Positions 44,495 to 51,971 of a stretch of DNA of 64,000 bases are shown piece after piece (the first letter of the stretch is position 1; each line of letters opens with the position of its first letter). This stretch comes from Oscillospiraceae bacterium. GTDB taxonomy: Bacteria; Bacillota; Clostridia; UBA1381; UMGS1253. The stretch spans positions 1-64,000 of the forward strand of contig SVKA01000004.1 in the NCBI GenBank assembly GCA_015068725.1, in the 5' to 3' direction. Made by a program: the position numbers and the translations under genes. The notes beneath the pieces were generated by a model. The model made no database searches. It had not been told where the DNA came from and was given only the letters and a program-made list of their open reading frames with translations.

Positions 44495-45334
44495 TTGAAA
44501 AAGAAGAGTAAGGTTTCATTAAAAACGGCGCTTTTTGTAATAGCGGTAGCAGTAATTGCCTTTGCGCTTACTATGGGTAACTATGCGCTTGCACTGTGGG
44601 CAACGCTTGCTTCAATATTGGGCATTCTTTACTGGCAATGGCCGAATATATTATCACTTAAGGGTCAGTCAGAGTATGCAAAGGGCAACAATACAAAAGC
44701 ACTTGCTATTTTAAAAAAGGCTCACGAGTCAAGCCGTTCGCGTGTATCAAATTCGACTGCGTATGCATACATACTTTTAAGAGTAGGTCAGGCGGATGAG
44801 GCATCAAAGGTCTTAAACTATGTTTTGCTTAATCAAAAATTAAAGGAAAATGAAAAGCTTCAGGCAAGACAGATTTTATCGCTTGTAAAATACAAACAGG
44901 GCGATTTTGAAGAGGCAACACGCCTTATGGAAATGGTGTTTGAAGGATATAAGAATTCAAGCGTGTATGGTGCGCTTGGATATTATAAAATACTTTCGAA
45001 TGCGCCCGATGCACAAAGCTTTAATGATGAGGCGTATGAGTATAACAGCGACGATAAGGTTATAATTGATAATGTGGTTATTCTTGCGCTTGCAAATGGC
45101 GATCTTAAAAGAGCGAAGGAGCTTTCTGATAAGAGCATTGAAGCGGGTAATAAAGGCGTGGAAATCTTTTATCATGCAGGTCAAGTCTATCTTGCACTTG
45201 GCGATAATGAGAAGGCGCTTGAGTATTTCAAGGCGGCACGTTCGTGTGAACGCTCGTTTATGACAACTGTAACTGAAAAAGAAATTACAGATGCAATCAG
45301 CTCACTTGAGGGCGAAGAAACAGAAGAAAATTAA
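44495..45334 (+). CDS. Membrane-anchored tetratricopeptide-repeat protein
   Basis: The 279-residue protein has two close N-terminal helices (TALFVIAVAVIAFALTMGNYALALWATLASILGILYW) and then TPR-like helical pairs (QSEYAKGNNTKALAILKKAHE, VEIFYHAGQVYLALGDNEKALEYFKAARS). TPRs bind other proteins; the partner is unknown. The start is TTG 44495 with GAGGAG upstream. It lies 44 bases after asnS and 34 bases before a lipoprotein cyclophilin. Confidence 0.75.
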   Translation: MKKKSKVSLKTALFVIAVAVIAFALTMGNYALALWATLASILGILYWQWPNILSLKGQSEYAKGNNTKALAILKKAHESSRSRVSNSTAYAYILLRVGQADEASKVLNYVLLNQKLKENEKLQARQILSLVKYKQGDFEEATRLMEMVFEGYKNSSVYGALGYYKILSNAPDAQSFNDEAYEYNSDDKVIIDNVVILALANGDLKRAKELSDKSIEAGNKGVEIFYHAGQVYLALGDNEKALEYFKAARSCERSFMTTVTEKEITDAISSLEGEETEEN

Positions 45335-45368
45335 ATTTTATTTATGTTAAAAAATGGAGGTATTACAA

Positions 45369-46016
45369 ATGAAAAAACGTATTTTAGCTTTGGCTATGGC
45401 AGCGGTTTTGGTATTGACGCTTTGTGCGTGTGGCGAGGAGTATACTCCAACATCGGATACAAAAAAATCACCGACGTCATCTCCATCATCGGCAACCGAG
45501 CAAGAAGAGGTAGCATCACCTGACTTTGAAAAGACAAACATCGTTATCGAAACAAGCGAAGGCGTCATCAAGGCAGAGCTTTATCCCGAGATTGCACCGA
45601 TTACTGTTGAGAACTTTCAAAACCTTATAAGTGAGGGCTTTTATGATGGTCTTACATTCCACAGAGTAATCGAAGGCTTTATGATTCAGGGTGGGGACCC
45701 AAAGGGTAACGGTACAGGCGGTTCTGATAAAAAAATCAAGGGTGAATTCAGCGACAATGGTGTTGAAAACAACTTAAAGCATGAGCGCGGCGTGCTTTCA
45801 ATGGCAAGAAGCTCAAATATGGACTCTGCAAGCAGCCAGTTCTTTATTATGCATGAAGAGGCGCCTCACCTTGATGGTCAGTATGCGGCATTTGGTAAGG
45901 TTACAGACGGTATGGAGGTTGTTGACAAGATTGCGGCAAATACAATTGTCGAGGATGCAAACGGCAGCGTACTCCCCGAAAATCAGCCAAAGATTATATC
46001 TATAAAATTTGAATAA
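45369..46016 (+). CDS. Peptidyl-prolyl isomerase lipoprotein (cyclophilin type)
   Basis: The 215-residue protein has a lipoprotein signal ([16 protein letters not shown]), a Ser/Thr-rich linker and a cyclophilin domain ([61 protein letters not shown]). It folds exported proteins at the outer membrane face. The start was moved to ATG 45369, with GGAGGT 7 bases upstream. It is a close paralogue of the cytoplasmic cyclophilin at 47469. Confidence 0.92.
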   Translation: MKKRILALAMAAVLVLTLCACGEEYTPTSDTKKSPTSSPSSATEQEEVASPDFEKTNIVIETSEGVIKAELYPEIAPITVENFQNLISEGFYDGLTFHRVIEGFMIQGGDPKGNGTGGSDKKIKGEFSDNGVENNLKHERGVLSMARSSNMDSASSQFFIMHEEAPHLDGQYAAFGKVTDGMEVVDKIAANTIVEDANGSVLPENQPKIISIKFE

Positions 46017-46054
46017 TATTTTTTAAATAAACTTATATATAAGAGGGGAAAATT

Positions 46055-47398
46055 ATGACAAACATTAGACTTGATTTTGAAAAACAGCTTGGAAGAATTA
46101 AGCCTATGCACGGAGTTGGTCAGCCACCTATGCTTGGTATTAATTGTTCACGTTTCAGTTACTTAAAGGATGCCAATATTCCATATTCGCGTCTTCATGA
46201 TGTTGGCGGTTTTTGGGGCGGAAGCAGGTTTGTAGATATCCCGAATATATTCAGAGATTTTGATGCAGATGAAAATGATGAGGCATCGTACGATTTTGCG
46301 TATACGGATTTGCTGATAAATGCACTTATGGAAAATGACTGTGAGCCTGTATTTCGTTTGGGAGTATCAATTGAAAATCATCCTGACATTAAAGTATACA
46401 GAATTTTTCCGCCAAAGGATATGCCAAAATGGGCAAGAATTTGTGAACATATTATACGCCACTATAACGAAGGCTGGGCAGATGGCTACCATTATAACAT
46501 AAAATACTGGGAAATCTGGAACGAACCTGACAACGGAAGAAATAATTTGGAGAATATGATGTGGCAGGGCACAAAAGAGGAGTATTATGAGCTTTACCGT
46601 GTAACGTCAAAGCATCTTAGAAGCTGTTTTGGAAACAGTATAAAAATCGGCGGCTATGCAAGCAGTGGCTTTTATGCCGTAGACGGTGTTGAGGATATGG
46701 AAAAAGCGGTTTTCATTGGGCTTAATGAAAATACCAATCCTACAAACTGGGAGCTTAGAACTCAGTATTTTGTTACATTTTTTGAAGAATTTATTGATAT
46801 GGTTTCAAAGGAAAAGCTTCCGTTTGACTTTTTCTCACATCATAGCTATGCATCGGTTCAGGCAACGCTCAGAAGACAGGATTTTGTTGAAAGAAAGCTA
46901 TATAAGGCGGGTCTTGGTGATGTTGAAATTCACTTAAATGAGTGGGCGCCAAATCCAAGAAACGATGAAAAGGGAACATCACTTGCATCTGCAAATGTGG
47001 CTGCAATGATGTGTGCTATGCAGAATACAAAAATGGAAATGATGTGCTATTATGATGCTAAAATCGGCACCGGTGATTATGCAGGAATGTTTAATCCCCT
47101 GACATATAAGCCGTTTTGTACATACTATTCTTTTATGGCGTTTGGTAACTTGTATCGCATGGGAACACAGGCTGAGGCGGTATGTGATAACGATAAGGTA
47201 TATGTGGTTGCTGCTACAGATGGTGCTAAAAAGGGTGTTATGCTTACAAATCTTGGCGAAGATACGACTATAAGTATGAATATAGACGGCAAGCTTAGTG
47301 CATATTTGATTGATCAGGACAATATGTATACACCCATAAGCATAGATGCATCGGGATTTGAACTTAAGGAAAATCAGACAATGTACATAGAGGCTTGA
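46055..47398 (+). CDS. Glycoside hydrolase, GH39-like (beta-xylosidase type)
   Basis: The 447-residue barrel enzyme shows YWEIWNEPDNG with the acid/base Glu, DFFSHHSYA, and VEIHLNEWAPNPR with the nucleophile Glu, the order found in clan-A GH39 xylosidases and iduronidases. A small beta domain follows (VMLTNLGEDTTISMNIDGK). There is no signal peptide, so it is intracellular and acts on imported oligomers. The substrate is unproven. AGAGGGG precedes the ATG. Confidence 0.8.
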   Translation: MTNIRLDFEKQLGRIKPMHGVGQPPMLGINCSRFSYLKDANIPYSRLHDVGGFWGGSRFVDIPNIFRDFDADENDEASYDFAYTDLLINALMENDCEPVFRLGVSIENHPDIKVYRIFPPKDMPKWARICEHIIRHYNEGWADGYHYNIKYWEIWNEPDNGRNNLENMMWQGTKEEYYELYRVTSKHLRSCFGNSIKIGGYASSGFYAVDGVEDMEKAVFIGLNENTNPTNWELRTQYFVTFFEEFIDMVSKEKLPFDFFSHHSYASVQATLRRQDFVERKLYKAGLGDVEIHLNEWAPNPRNDEKGTSLASANVAAMMCAMQNTKMEMMCYYDAKIGTGDYAGMFNPLTYKPFCTYYSFMAFGNLYRMGTQAEAVCDNDKVYVVAATDGAKKGVMLTNLGEDTTISMNIDGKLSAYLIDQDNMYTPISIDASGFELKENQTMYIEA

Positions 47399-47468
47399 TG
47401 TACGCTTAAAAGCAGTATAATAAAAAGAATTTATGAACATAATACACAAAAGAAAGGAAAAAGAAAAA

Positions 47469-47960
47469 ATGGCAAATACAGTTATAATGTTTGAAACGGA
47501 AAAAGGAAATATAAAAGCAGAGCTTTATCCTGAAATTGCGCCGATTACGGTGAAAAATTTTGTAAAGCTTGTAGAGGGCGGTTTTTATGATGGTCTTACC
47601 TTTCACAGAATTATAAACGGCTTTATGATTCAGGGCGGCGACCCGTGGGGCAATGGTATGGGCGGCTCGGATGAAAAGATTAAGGGAGAATTTTTGGCAA
47701 ACGGCGTTAAAAATGATTTAAAGCATACTCGCGGCGTTCTTTCCATGGCAAGAAGCATGGATCCTAATTCTGCAAGCAGCCAGTTTTTTATCATGCATGC
47801 TGATGCACCGCATCTTGACGGGCAGTATGCAGCATTTGGCAAGGTTATAGAGGGAATTGAGGTTGTTGATGCGATTGTGAAAAGTGCCAAGGTTGAAGAT
47901 TTTAACGGCACTGTTTTGAGCGAAAATCAACCAAAAATTAACAAGGTTTATGTTGTTTAA
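47469..47960 (+). CDS. Cytoplasmic peptidyl-prolyl isomerase (cyclophilin)
   Basis: The 163-residue cyclophilin ([61 protein letters not shown]) lacks a signal peptide. The catalytic Arg is in FHRI. It is very similar to the lipoprotein version 1.5 kb upstream, including the C-terminal SENQPKI. The start was set at ATG 47469 after AAAGGAAAAAG; the track's 47433 start adds a Lys-rich leader. Confidence 0.92.
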   Translation: MANTVIMFETEKGNIKAELYPEIAPITVKNFVKLVEGGFYDGLTFHRIINGFMIQGGDPWGNGMGGSDEKIKGEFLANGVKNDLKHTRGVLSMARSMDPNSASSQFFIMHADAPHLDGQYAAFGKVIEGIEVVDAIVKSAKVEDFNGTVLSENQPKINKVYVV

Positions 47961-48002
47961 TCTAAAAAAAAGAAGATTATTAAATTTTTAACAAAAAAAC
48001 TC

Positions 48003-48031
48003 TTGTAAAATATTAAAAAATATTGTAAAAT
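48003..48031 (+). promoter_or_regulatory. Promoter of gap
   Basis: TTGTAA (48003-48008), 17 bases, TAAAAT (48026-48031). Both boxes lie in a direct repeat of TTGTAAAATATT. Confidence 0.5.
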
Positions 48032-48080
48032 ATTGAGTATGGCCAATTGGAAAAAATATAATTTTTAGGAGGTTTTTACT

Positions 48081-49091
48081 ATGTCAGTAAAAGTTGCTAT
48101 TAATGGTTTTGGACGTATCGGTCGTTTGGCGTTTCGTCAGATGTTCGGTGCAGAGGGTTATGAGGTAGTTGCAATCAACGACCTTACAGATCCTAAGATG
48201 CTTGCTCATCTTCTTAAATATGATTCTTCACAGGGCAGATATGACGGCCACACAGTTGAGGCTGGTGAAGATAGCATTACAGTAGATGGTAAGGAAATAA
48301 AAATTTATGCTATTAAGGACGCTAAAGAGTGCCCTTGGGGTCAGCTTGGTGTTGACGTTGTATTGGAGTGTACAGGTTTCTACTGTTCAAAAGAGAAGAG
48401 CCAGGCTCATATCGATGCAGGCGCTAAGAAGGTTGTTATTTCTGCTCCTGCAGGCAACGACCTTAAGACTATCGTTTACAGCGTAAACGAGAAGACTCTT
48501 ACAGCTGATGATACTATTATTTCTGCTGCTTCATGTACAACAAACTGTCTTGCTCCTATGGCTAAGGCACTCAACGAGTACGCTCCTATCCAGAGCGGTA
48601 TCATGGCTACAATCCATGCTTACACAGGCGACCAGATGATTCTTGACGGTCCGCACAGAAAGGGTGATCTCAGACGTGCAAGAGCAGGTGCGGTTAACAT
48701 CATTCCTAACTCAACAGGCGCTGCAAAGGCTATCGGTCTTGTTATCCCTGAGCTTAATGGCAAGCTTATCGGTGCTGCACAGAGAGTTCCGGTTCCGACA
48801 GGTTCAACAACTATCCTTACAGCTGTTGTAAAGGGTAATGATGTTACAGTTGACGGCATCAATGCTGCTATGAAGGCTGCTGCTTCTGAGTCTTTTGGTT
48901 ACAATGAAGATCAGATCGTATCTTCTGATATCATTGGTATCAAGTACGGTTCACTCTTTGATGCTACTCAGACAATGGTAAGCAAGATTGCTGATGATCT
49001 TTATCAGGTTCAGGTTGTTTCCTGGTATGATAACGAGAACTCATACACAAGCCAGATGGTTAGAACAATCAAGTATTTTGCTGAACTCTAA
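48081..49091 (+). CDS. gap: Glyceraldehyde-3-phosphate dehydrogenase (NAD type)
   Basis: The 336-residue glycolytic enzyme has the Rossmann start [16 protein letters not shown] with Asp in AINDL favouring NAD, the active-site Cys in [13 protein letters not shown] (Cys152) and [15 protein letters not shown] near the end. The codon choice is noticeably biased towards GCT, GTT and AAG, as expected of a highly expressed gene. AGGAGG is 10 bases upstream. It is a single-gene unit ended by a terminator. Confidence 0.97.
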   Translation: MSVKVAINGFGRIGRLAFRQMFGAEGYEVVAINDLTDPKMLAHLLKYDSSQGRYDGHTVEAGEDSITVDGKEIKIYAIKDAKECPWGQLGVDVVLECTGFYCSKEKSQAHIDAGAKKVVISAPAGNDLKTIVYSVNEKTLTADDTIISAASCTTNCLAPMAKALNEYAPIQSGIMATIHAYTGDQMILDGPHRKGDLRRARAGAVNIIPNSTGAAKAIGLVIPELNGKLIGAAQRVPVPTGSTTILTAVVKGNDVTVDGINAAMKAAASESFGYNEDQIVSSDIIGIKYGSLFDATQTMVSKIADDLYQVQVVSWYDNENSYTSQMVRTIKYFAEL

Positions 49092-49101
49092 GATAATAAA
49101 C

Positions 49102-49134
49102 AAAAAGCTCTCTGCTTTATGCAGAGAGCTTTTT
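49102..49134. terminator. Bidirectional terminator between gap and thiD
   Basis: AAAAAGCTCTCTGC (49102-49115), loop TTTAT, GCAGAGAGCTTTTT (49121-49134): a perfect 14-bp stem. Confidence 0.92.
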
Positions 49135-49146
49135 TAGTCTGATGGC

Positions 49147-49974
49147 TTAGGGACCACTATCTATAAGAAAAGCATGATTTAGCGGCCCCGAGCCTTTTCC
49201 CAAATCAAGCATTGCCGAAAGAGCACCCGAAACATATTCTTTTGCTTGTTGTACTGACTCGATAAGAGAAAAGCCTTTAGCAAGATTTGATGCAATAGCA
49301 CTGGATAATGTGCATCCTGTACCATGTGTATTTGGATTATTAATTCGTTTTGCACAGAACCATTGATATTCTCCGTTTGCATATAAAAGGTCATTAGCAT
49401 CATTAATATTATGACCACCCTTTAAGAGGACCGCACATCTATATTTATCACCTATGGTCTTTGCTGCATTTTGCATATCATCTGTATTTTTAATAGAATG
49501 TCCACAGAGAATTTGTGCTTCGGGAATGTTCGGCGTAACAAGTGTTGCAATTGGTAAAAGCTTATCTGTCAATGCCTTAATTGCGTTAGTCTTCATAAGT
49601 GAAAACCCACTTGTAGCAACCATGACAGGATCCACTACAATATTTTTTGCATTATAGTATTTTAATCTGTCTGCTATTACGCATATCAGATTACTCGAAG
49701 ATACCATACCGATTTTTACAGCATCCGGAAAGATATCCTCAAACACCATATCAATTTGCTTTTTTAAAAATTTAGGAGTGGACTCATCAATTGCTTTTAC
49801 GCCGGTTGTATTCTGTGCGGTTAATGCAGTAATCGCACTCATAGCATAAACACCGTTCATTGTTATTGTTTTGATGTCTGCCTGAATTCCTGCGCCTCCG
49901 CAGGAATCACTGCCCGCAATGGTCAATGTGGTTTTCATAGTTTTTGCCGAATGAAAATTTGTGCTATCAACCAT
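49147..49974 (-). CDS. thiD: Hydroxymethylpyrimidine (phospho)kinase
   Basis: ThiD phosphorylates HMP to HMP-PP for thiamine synthesis. The 275-residue ribokinase-fold protein has TIAGSDSCGGAGIQADIKT, VDPVMVATSG and the catalytic NPNTHGTGCTLSSAIASNLA. ATG 49974 has AGGTGAT upstream and overlaps the thiE stop by 8 bases, so coupled translation is likely. ATG 49938 would match other ThiD starts but lacks a site. It is the last gene of the riboswitch-controlled thi operon. Confidence 0.93.
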   Translation of the reverse strand: MVDSTNFHSAKTMKTTLTIAGSDSCGGAGIQADIKTITMNGVYAMSAITALTAQNTTGVKAIDESTPKFLKKQIDMVFEDIFPDAVKIGMVSSSNLICVIADRLKYYNAKNIVVDPVMVATSGFSLMKTNAIKALTDKLLPIATLVTPNIPEAQILCGHSIKNTDDMQNAAKTIGDKYRCAVLLKGGHNINDANDLLYANGEYQWFCAKRINNPNTHGTGCTLSSAIASNLAKGFSLIESVQQAKEYVSGALSAMLDLGKGSGPLNHAFLIDSGP

Positions 49975-50611
49975 CCAAAATCACCTGCTTTGTTAGTGAT
50001 TTTAATTCTGAGGTGGCTTTTTTTATATTATCTGCGGCAAAAATGGCGCTTATGACGGCGATGCCGCATATGCCGCTTCCTTTCAGTTTGTAAACATTGT
50101 TTTTTCCAATTCCGCCAATTGCAATAACGGGAATATTTACCGCGTTGCATATTGCTTTGAGAGTTTCATAGCTTACATCGTCTGCGTCTTCTTTGGAGTC
50201 TGTTCTAAAAACTGCACCTACACCTAAGTAGTCGGCCCCCATTTTTTCGGCAAGAATGGCTTGTTCTACCGTTTGTGCGGATACACCAAGAATTTTGTCT
50301 TCTCCAATGATTGACCTGACATAACCTACTTCCATATCTTTTTGTCCTATATGTATCCCGTCTGCATCTGACTTTACGGCAATATCGACATTGTCATTGA
50401 TGACAAATGGCACATTATATTTTCTGCAAAGTTCTTTAATTTCAAAGGCTTCTTTGAGAAATGCTTCATAATCCAATTCTTTTTCGCGAAGCTGAACAAA
50501 ACTCACTCCTCCTTTAAGCGCTTCTTCTACATGCTCACAAAGAGTCATATTTCCGAGCCATGTTCGGTCGGTAACGGCATATAAAATTAAATCTTTTTTA
50601 TCGCACCTCAT
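49967..50611 (-). CDS. thiE: Thiamine-phosphate synthase
   Basis: ThiE joins HMP-PP and thiazole phosphate to give thiamine phosphate. The 214-residue TIM barrel shows YAVTDRTWLG, GGVSFVQLREKELDYEAFL, FVINDNVDIAVKSDADGIHIGQKDM and IPVIAIGGIGKNNV. It overlaps thiM by 14 bases and has AAAGGAG upstream. Confidence 0.96.
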   Translation of the reverse strand: MRCDKKDLILYAVTDRTWLGNMTLCEHVEEALKGGVSFVQLREKELDYEAFLKEAFEIKELCRKYNVPFVINDNVDIAVKSDADGIHIGQKDMEVGYVRSIIGEDKILGVSAQTVEQAILAEKMGADYLGVGAVFRTDSKEDADDVSYETLKAICNAVNIPVIAIGGIGKNNVYKLKGSGICGIAVISAIFAADNIKKATSELKSLTKQVILDG

Positions 50612-51419
50612 ATTTTGCTCCTTTATTCAATGTATCTGCGCTCATATTGTAAATTGTATCTATTATGCGATTGCGCAAAGTAGAATTGCCTTCGCCGGGC
50701 AATAGATTTGTATAGCCAATTTCGCCGGCAAGTCCCATTACACAGACTGCTGCTGCGACTGCTTTTGTTTTATCATCGGGATTTGCTATGGCATAAGCTG
50801 CTGCAATCCCTGAAAGTTGACAACCAGTGCCGGTAATTTTGCTCATTTCCGATCTGCCGTTACGAATGACATAGCATTTTTCACTATCTGCAACAAGGTC
50901 AATCGCTCCTGTAATTGCAATAACAGCATTTGTTTTTTTCGAAAAGTTTTTAGTGAAGGCTATCATATCATCAAGGTTATCTTCTGTTACCGTGTCGGCG
51001 CTATCTGCATCCACGCCTTTTGTTGTTCCAAAGCCAAGTGCTAATGTTTTAATCTCTGAAATATTTCCGCGAATAATGGTAGGTTTAATTGTATTCATAA
51101 TTTTGATTGCCGTATCCGTGCGGAGTTTGCTTGCGCCTGCTCCCACAGGGTCAAGCAAAACTATATGACCGAGCTTGTTGGCCTTTGCGCCTGCAATAAA
51201 CATTGCTTCGATACTTTTTTGATTGAGAGTGCCGATGTTGATATTGAGTCCACCACAAATTGATGTAATGTCCGCTACATCATCCGGTTCATCCGACATA
51301 ATTGGACTACCACCGCAAGCAAGTAATGCATTTGCCACATCGTTAACTGTAACATAGTTTGTGATGTTATGCACAAGCGGTGTTTTTCTCCTCACATTTT
51401 CAAGACAATTTCCTAACAT
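50598..51419 (-). CDS. thiM: Hydroxyethylthiazole kinase
   Basis: ThiM phosphorylates salvaged thiazole alcohol. The 273-residue protein shows PLVHNITNYVTVNDVANALLACGGSPIMSDE, LDPVGAGASKLRT and ITGTGCQLSGIAAAYA. It is the first gene of the operon, 60 bases beyond the riboswitch terminator, with AGAGGT upstream. Confidence 0.96.
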   Translation of the reverse strand: MLGNCLENVRRKTPLVHNITNYVTVNDVANALLACGGSPIMSDEPDDVADITSICGGLNINIGTLNQKSIEAMFIAGAKANKLGHIVLLDPVGAGASKLRTDTAIKIMNTIKPTIIRGNISEIKTLALGFGTTKGVDADSADTVTEDNLDDMIAFTKNFSKKTNAVIAITGAIDLVADSEKCYVIRNGRSEMSKITGTGCQLSGIAAAYAIANPDDKTKAVAAAVCVMGLAGEIGYTNLLPGEGNSTLRNRIIDTIYNMSADTLNKGAKYEVR

Positions 51420-51481
51420 TTTTTACCTCTTTCTCCGAATCTTTTCGGCTGTTTTATTAACTTAATAACAAACCTTGCCAA

Positions 51482-51516
51482 AACAAAAAAAGAAGCTACC
51501 GATTTGGCAACTTCTT
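51482..51516 (-). terminator. Attenuator terminator of the thi operon
   Basis: On the minus strand AAGAAGTTGCC (51516-51506) pairs with GGTAGCTTCTT (51500-51490), 11 pairs with two wobbles, followed by TTTTTTTG. It lies between the riboswitch and thiM, the arrangement for TPP-triggered premature termination. Confidence 0.85.
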
Positions 51517-51549
51517 AAAAGTTCTTTGTTCCTCCCAATATTATATATC

Positions 51550-51640
51550 AGGCATCCCTACGTTGGCATTATCCAAATCAGGTTCTCGGTCGAAGGTCGC
51601 ACCTTCCTCTCAGCCTGTAATACAAGCTCCCGCTTATTAA
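51550..51640 (-). promoter_or_regulatory. TPP riboswitch (THI element)
   Basis: The minus strand reads GCGGGAGC, CAGGCTGAGAGG, hairpin GAAGGTgcgACCTTC, GAGAACCTGATTTGGATAAT, GCCAACGTAGGGA. These are the conserved TPP-aptamer blocks in order (P2 with CTGAGA, P3, ACCTGA, P4/P5 with the GGATAATGCC-type bulge). High thiamine pyrophosphate should favour the terminator at 51482-51516 and silence thiMED. Confidence 0.95.
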
Positions 51641-51650
51641 GTTTAAATGT

Positions 51651-51679
51651 ATTATATCACCTTTTTTATTGCATTTCAA
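51651..51679 (-). promoter_or_regulatory. SigA-type promoter of the thi operon
   Basis: On the minus strand TTGAAA (51679-51674), 17 bases, TATAAT (51656-51651), so the transcript starts just before the TPP aptamer. Confidence 0.7.
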
Positions 51680-51710
51680 TAGTTTAAGTTAAATTATTTT
51701 ATTTAAAATA

Positions 51711-51750
51711 AAAAAACAGAACAGCATAGATTGACACCAGGACTGTTCTG
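51711..51750 (-). terminator. Terminator of the tRNA operon
   Basis: On the minus strand CAGAACAG (51750-51743) pairs with CTGTTCTG (51724-51717) around an 18-base loop, followed by TTTTTT, just after tRNA-Thr. Confidence 0.75.
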
Positions 51751-51755
51751 CTTTT

Positions 51756-51831
51756 TGGAGCTGTCTAGCGGATTCGAACCGCCGACCTCTTCCTTACCAA
51801 GGAAGTGCTCTGCCTACTGAGCTAAGACAGC
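51756..51831 (-). tRNA. tRNA-Thr (anticodon GGT)
   Basis: On the minus strand, acceptor GCTGTCT/AGACAGC, D-arm AGCTCAGTAGGCAGAGC, anticodon stem CTTCC-TTGGTAA-GGAAG with anticodon GGT, T-arm CGGCGGTTCGAATCCG, discriminator T and encoded CCA. The length is 76 bases, with the full cloverleaf. Confidence 0.97.
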
Positions 51832-51846
51832 GCAAAATAAAAAAAG

Positions 51847-51923
51847 TGGCGACCCGGAAGGGGCTCGAACCCTCGACCTCCAGCGTGACAGGCTGGCGTT
51901 CTAACCAACTGAACTACCGGGCC
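51847..51923 (-). tRNA. tRNA-Asp (anticodon GTC)
   Basis: On the minus strand, acceptor GGCCCGG/CCGGGTC, anticodon stem CCAGC-CTGTCAC-GCTGG with anticodon GTC, T-arm GAGGGTTCGAGCCC, discriminator G and encoded CCA. The length is 77 bases. It lies 15 bases upstream of tRNA-Thr in one transcript. Confidence 0.97.
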
Positions 51924-51942
51924 ACAAACTTTTTACTATATT

Positions 51943-51971
51943 ATTATACACACAAAAGCGGTTCGTGTCAA
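51943..51971 (-). promoter_or_regulatory. Consensus SigA promoter of the tRNA-Asp/Thr operon
   Basis: On the minus strand TTGACA (51971-51966), 17 bases, TATAAT (51948-51943): a perfect consensus. The -35 box contains the stop codon TGA (51970-51968) of the preceding gene. Confidence 0.85.

Noticed and set aside
46979-47449. Minus-strand 156-residue ORF over the end of the GH39-like gene
   Set aside because: It is antisense to conserved coding sequence, and its Ile/His/Cys-rich composition is typical of a shadow frame.
48003-48034. Direct repeat TTGTAAAATATT before gap as a CRISPR-like or regulatory repeat
   Set aside because: There are only two copies, separated by 6 bases, and they coincide with the promoter boxes; it is best explained as promoter sequence.
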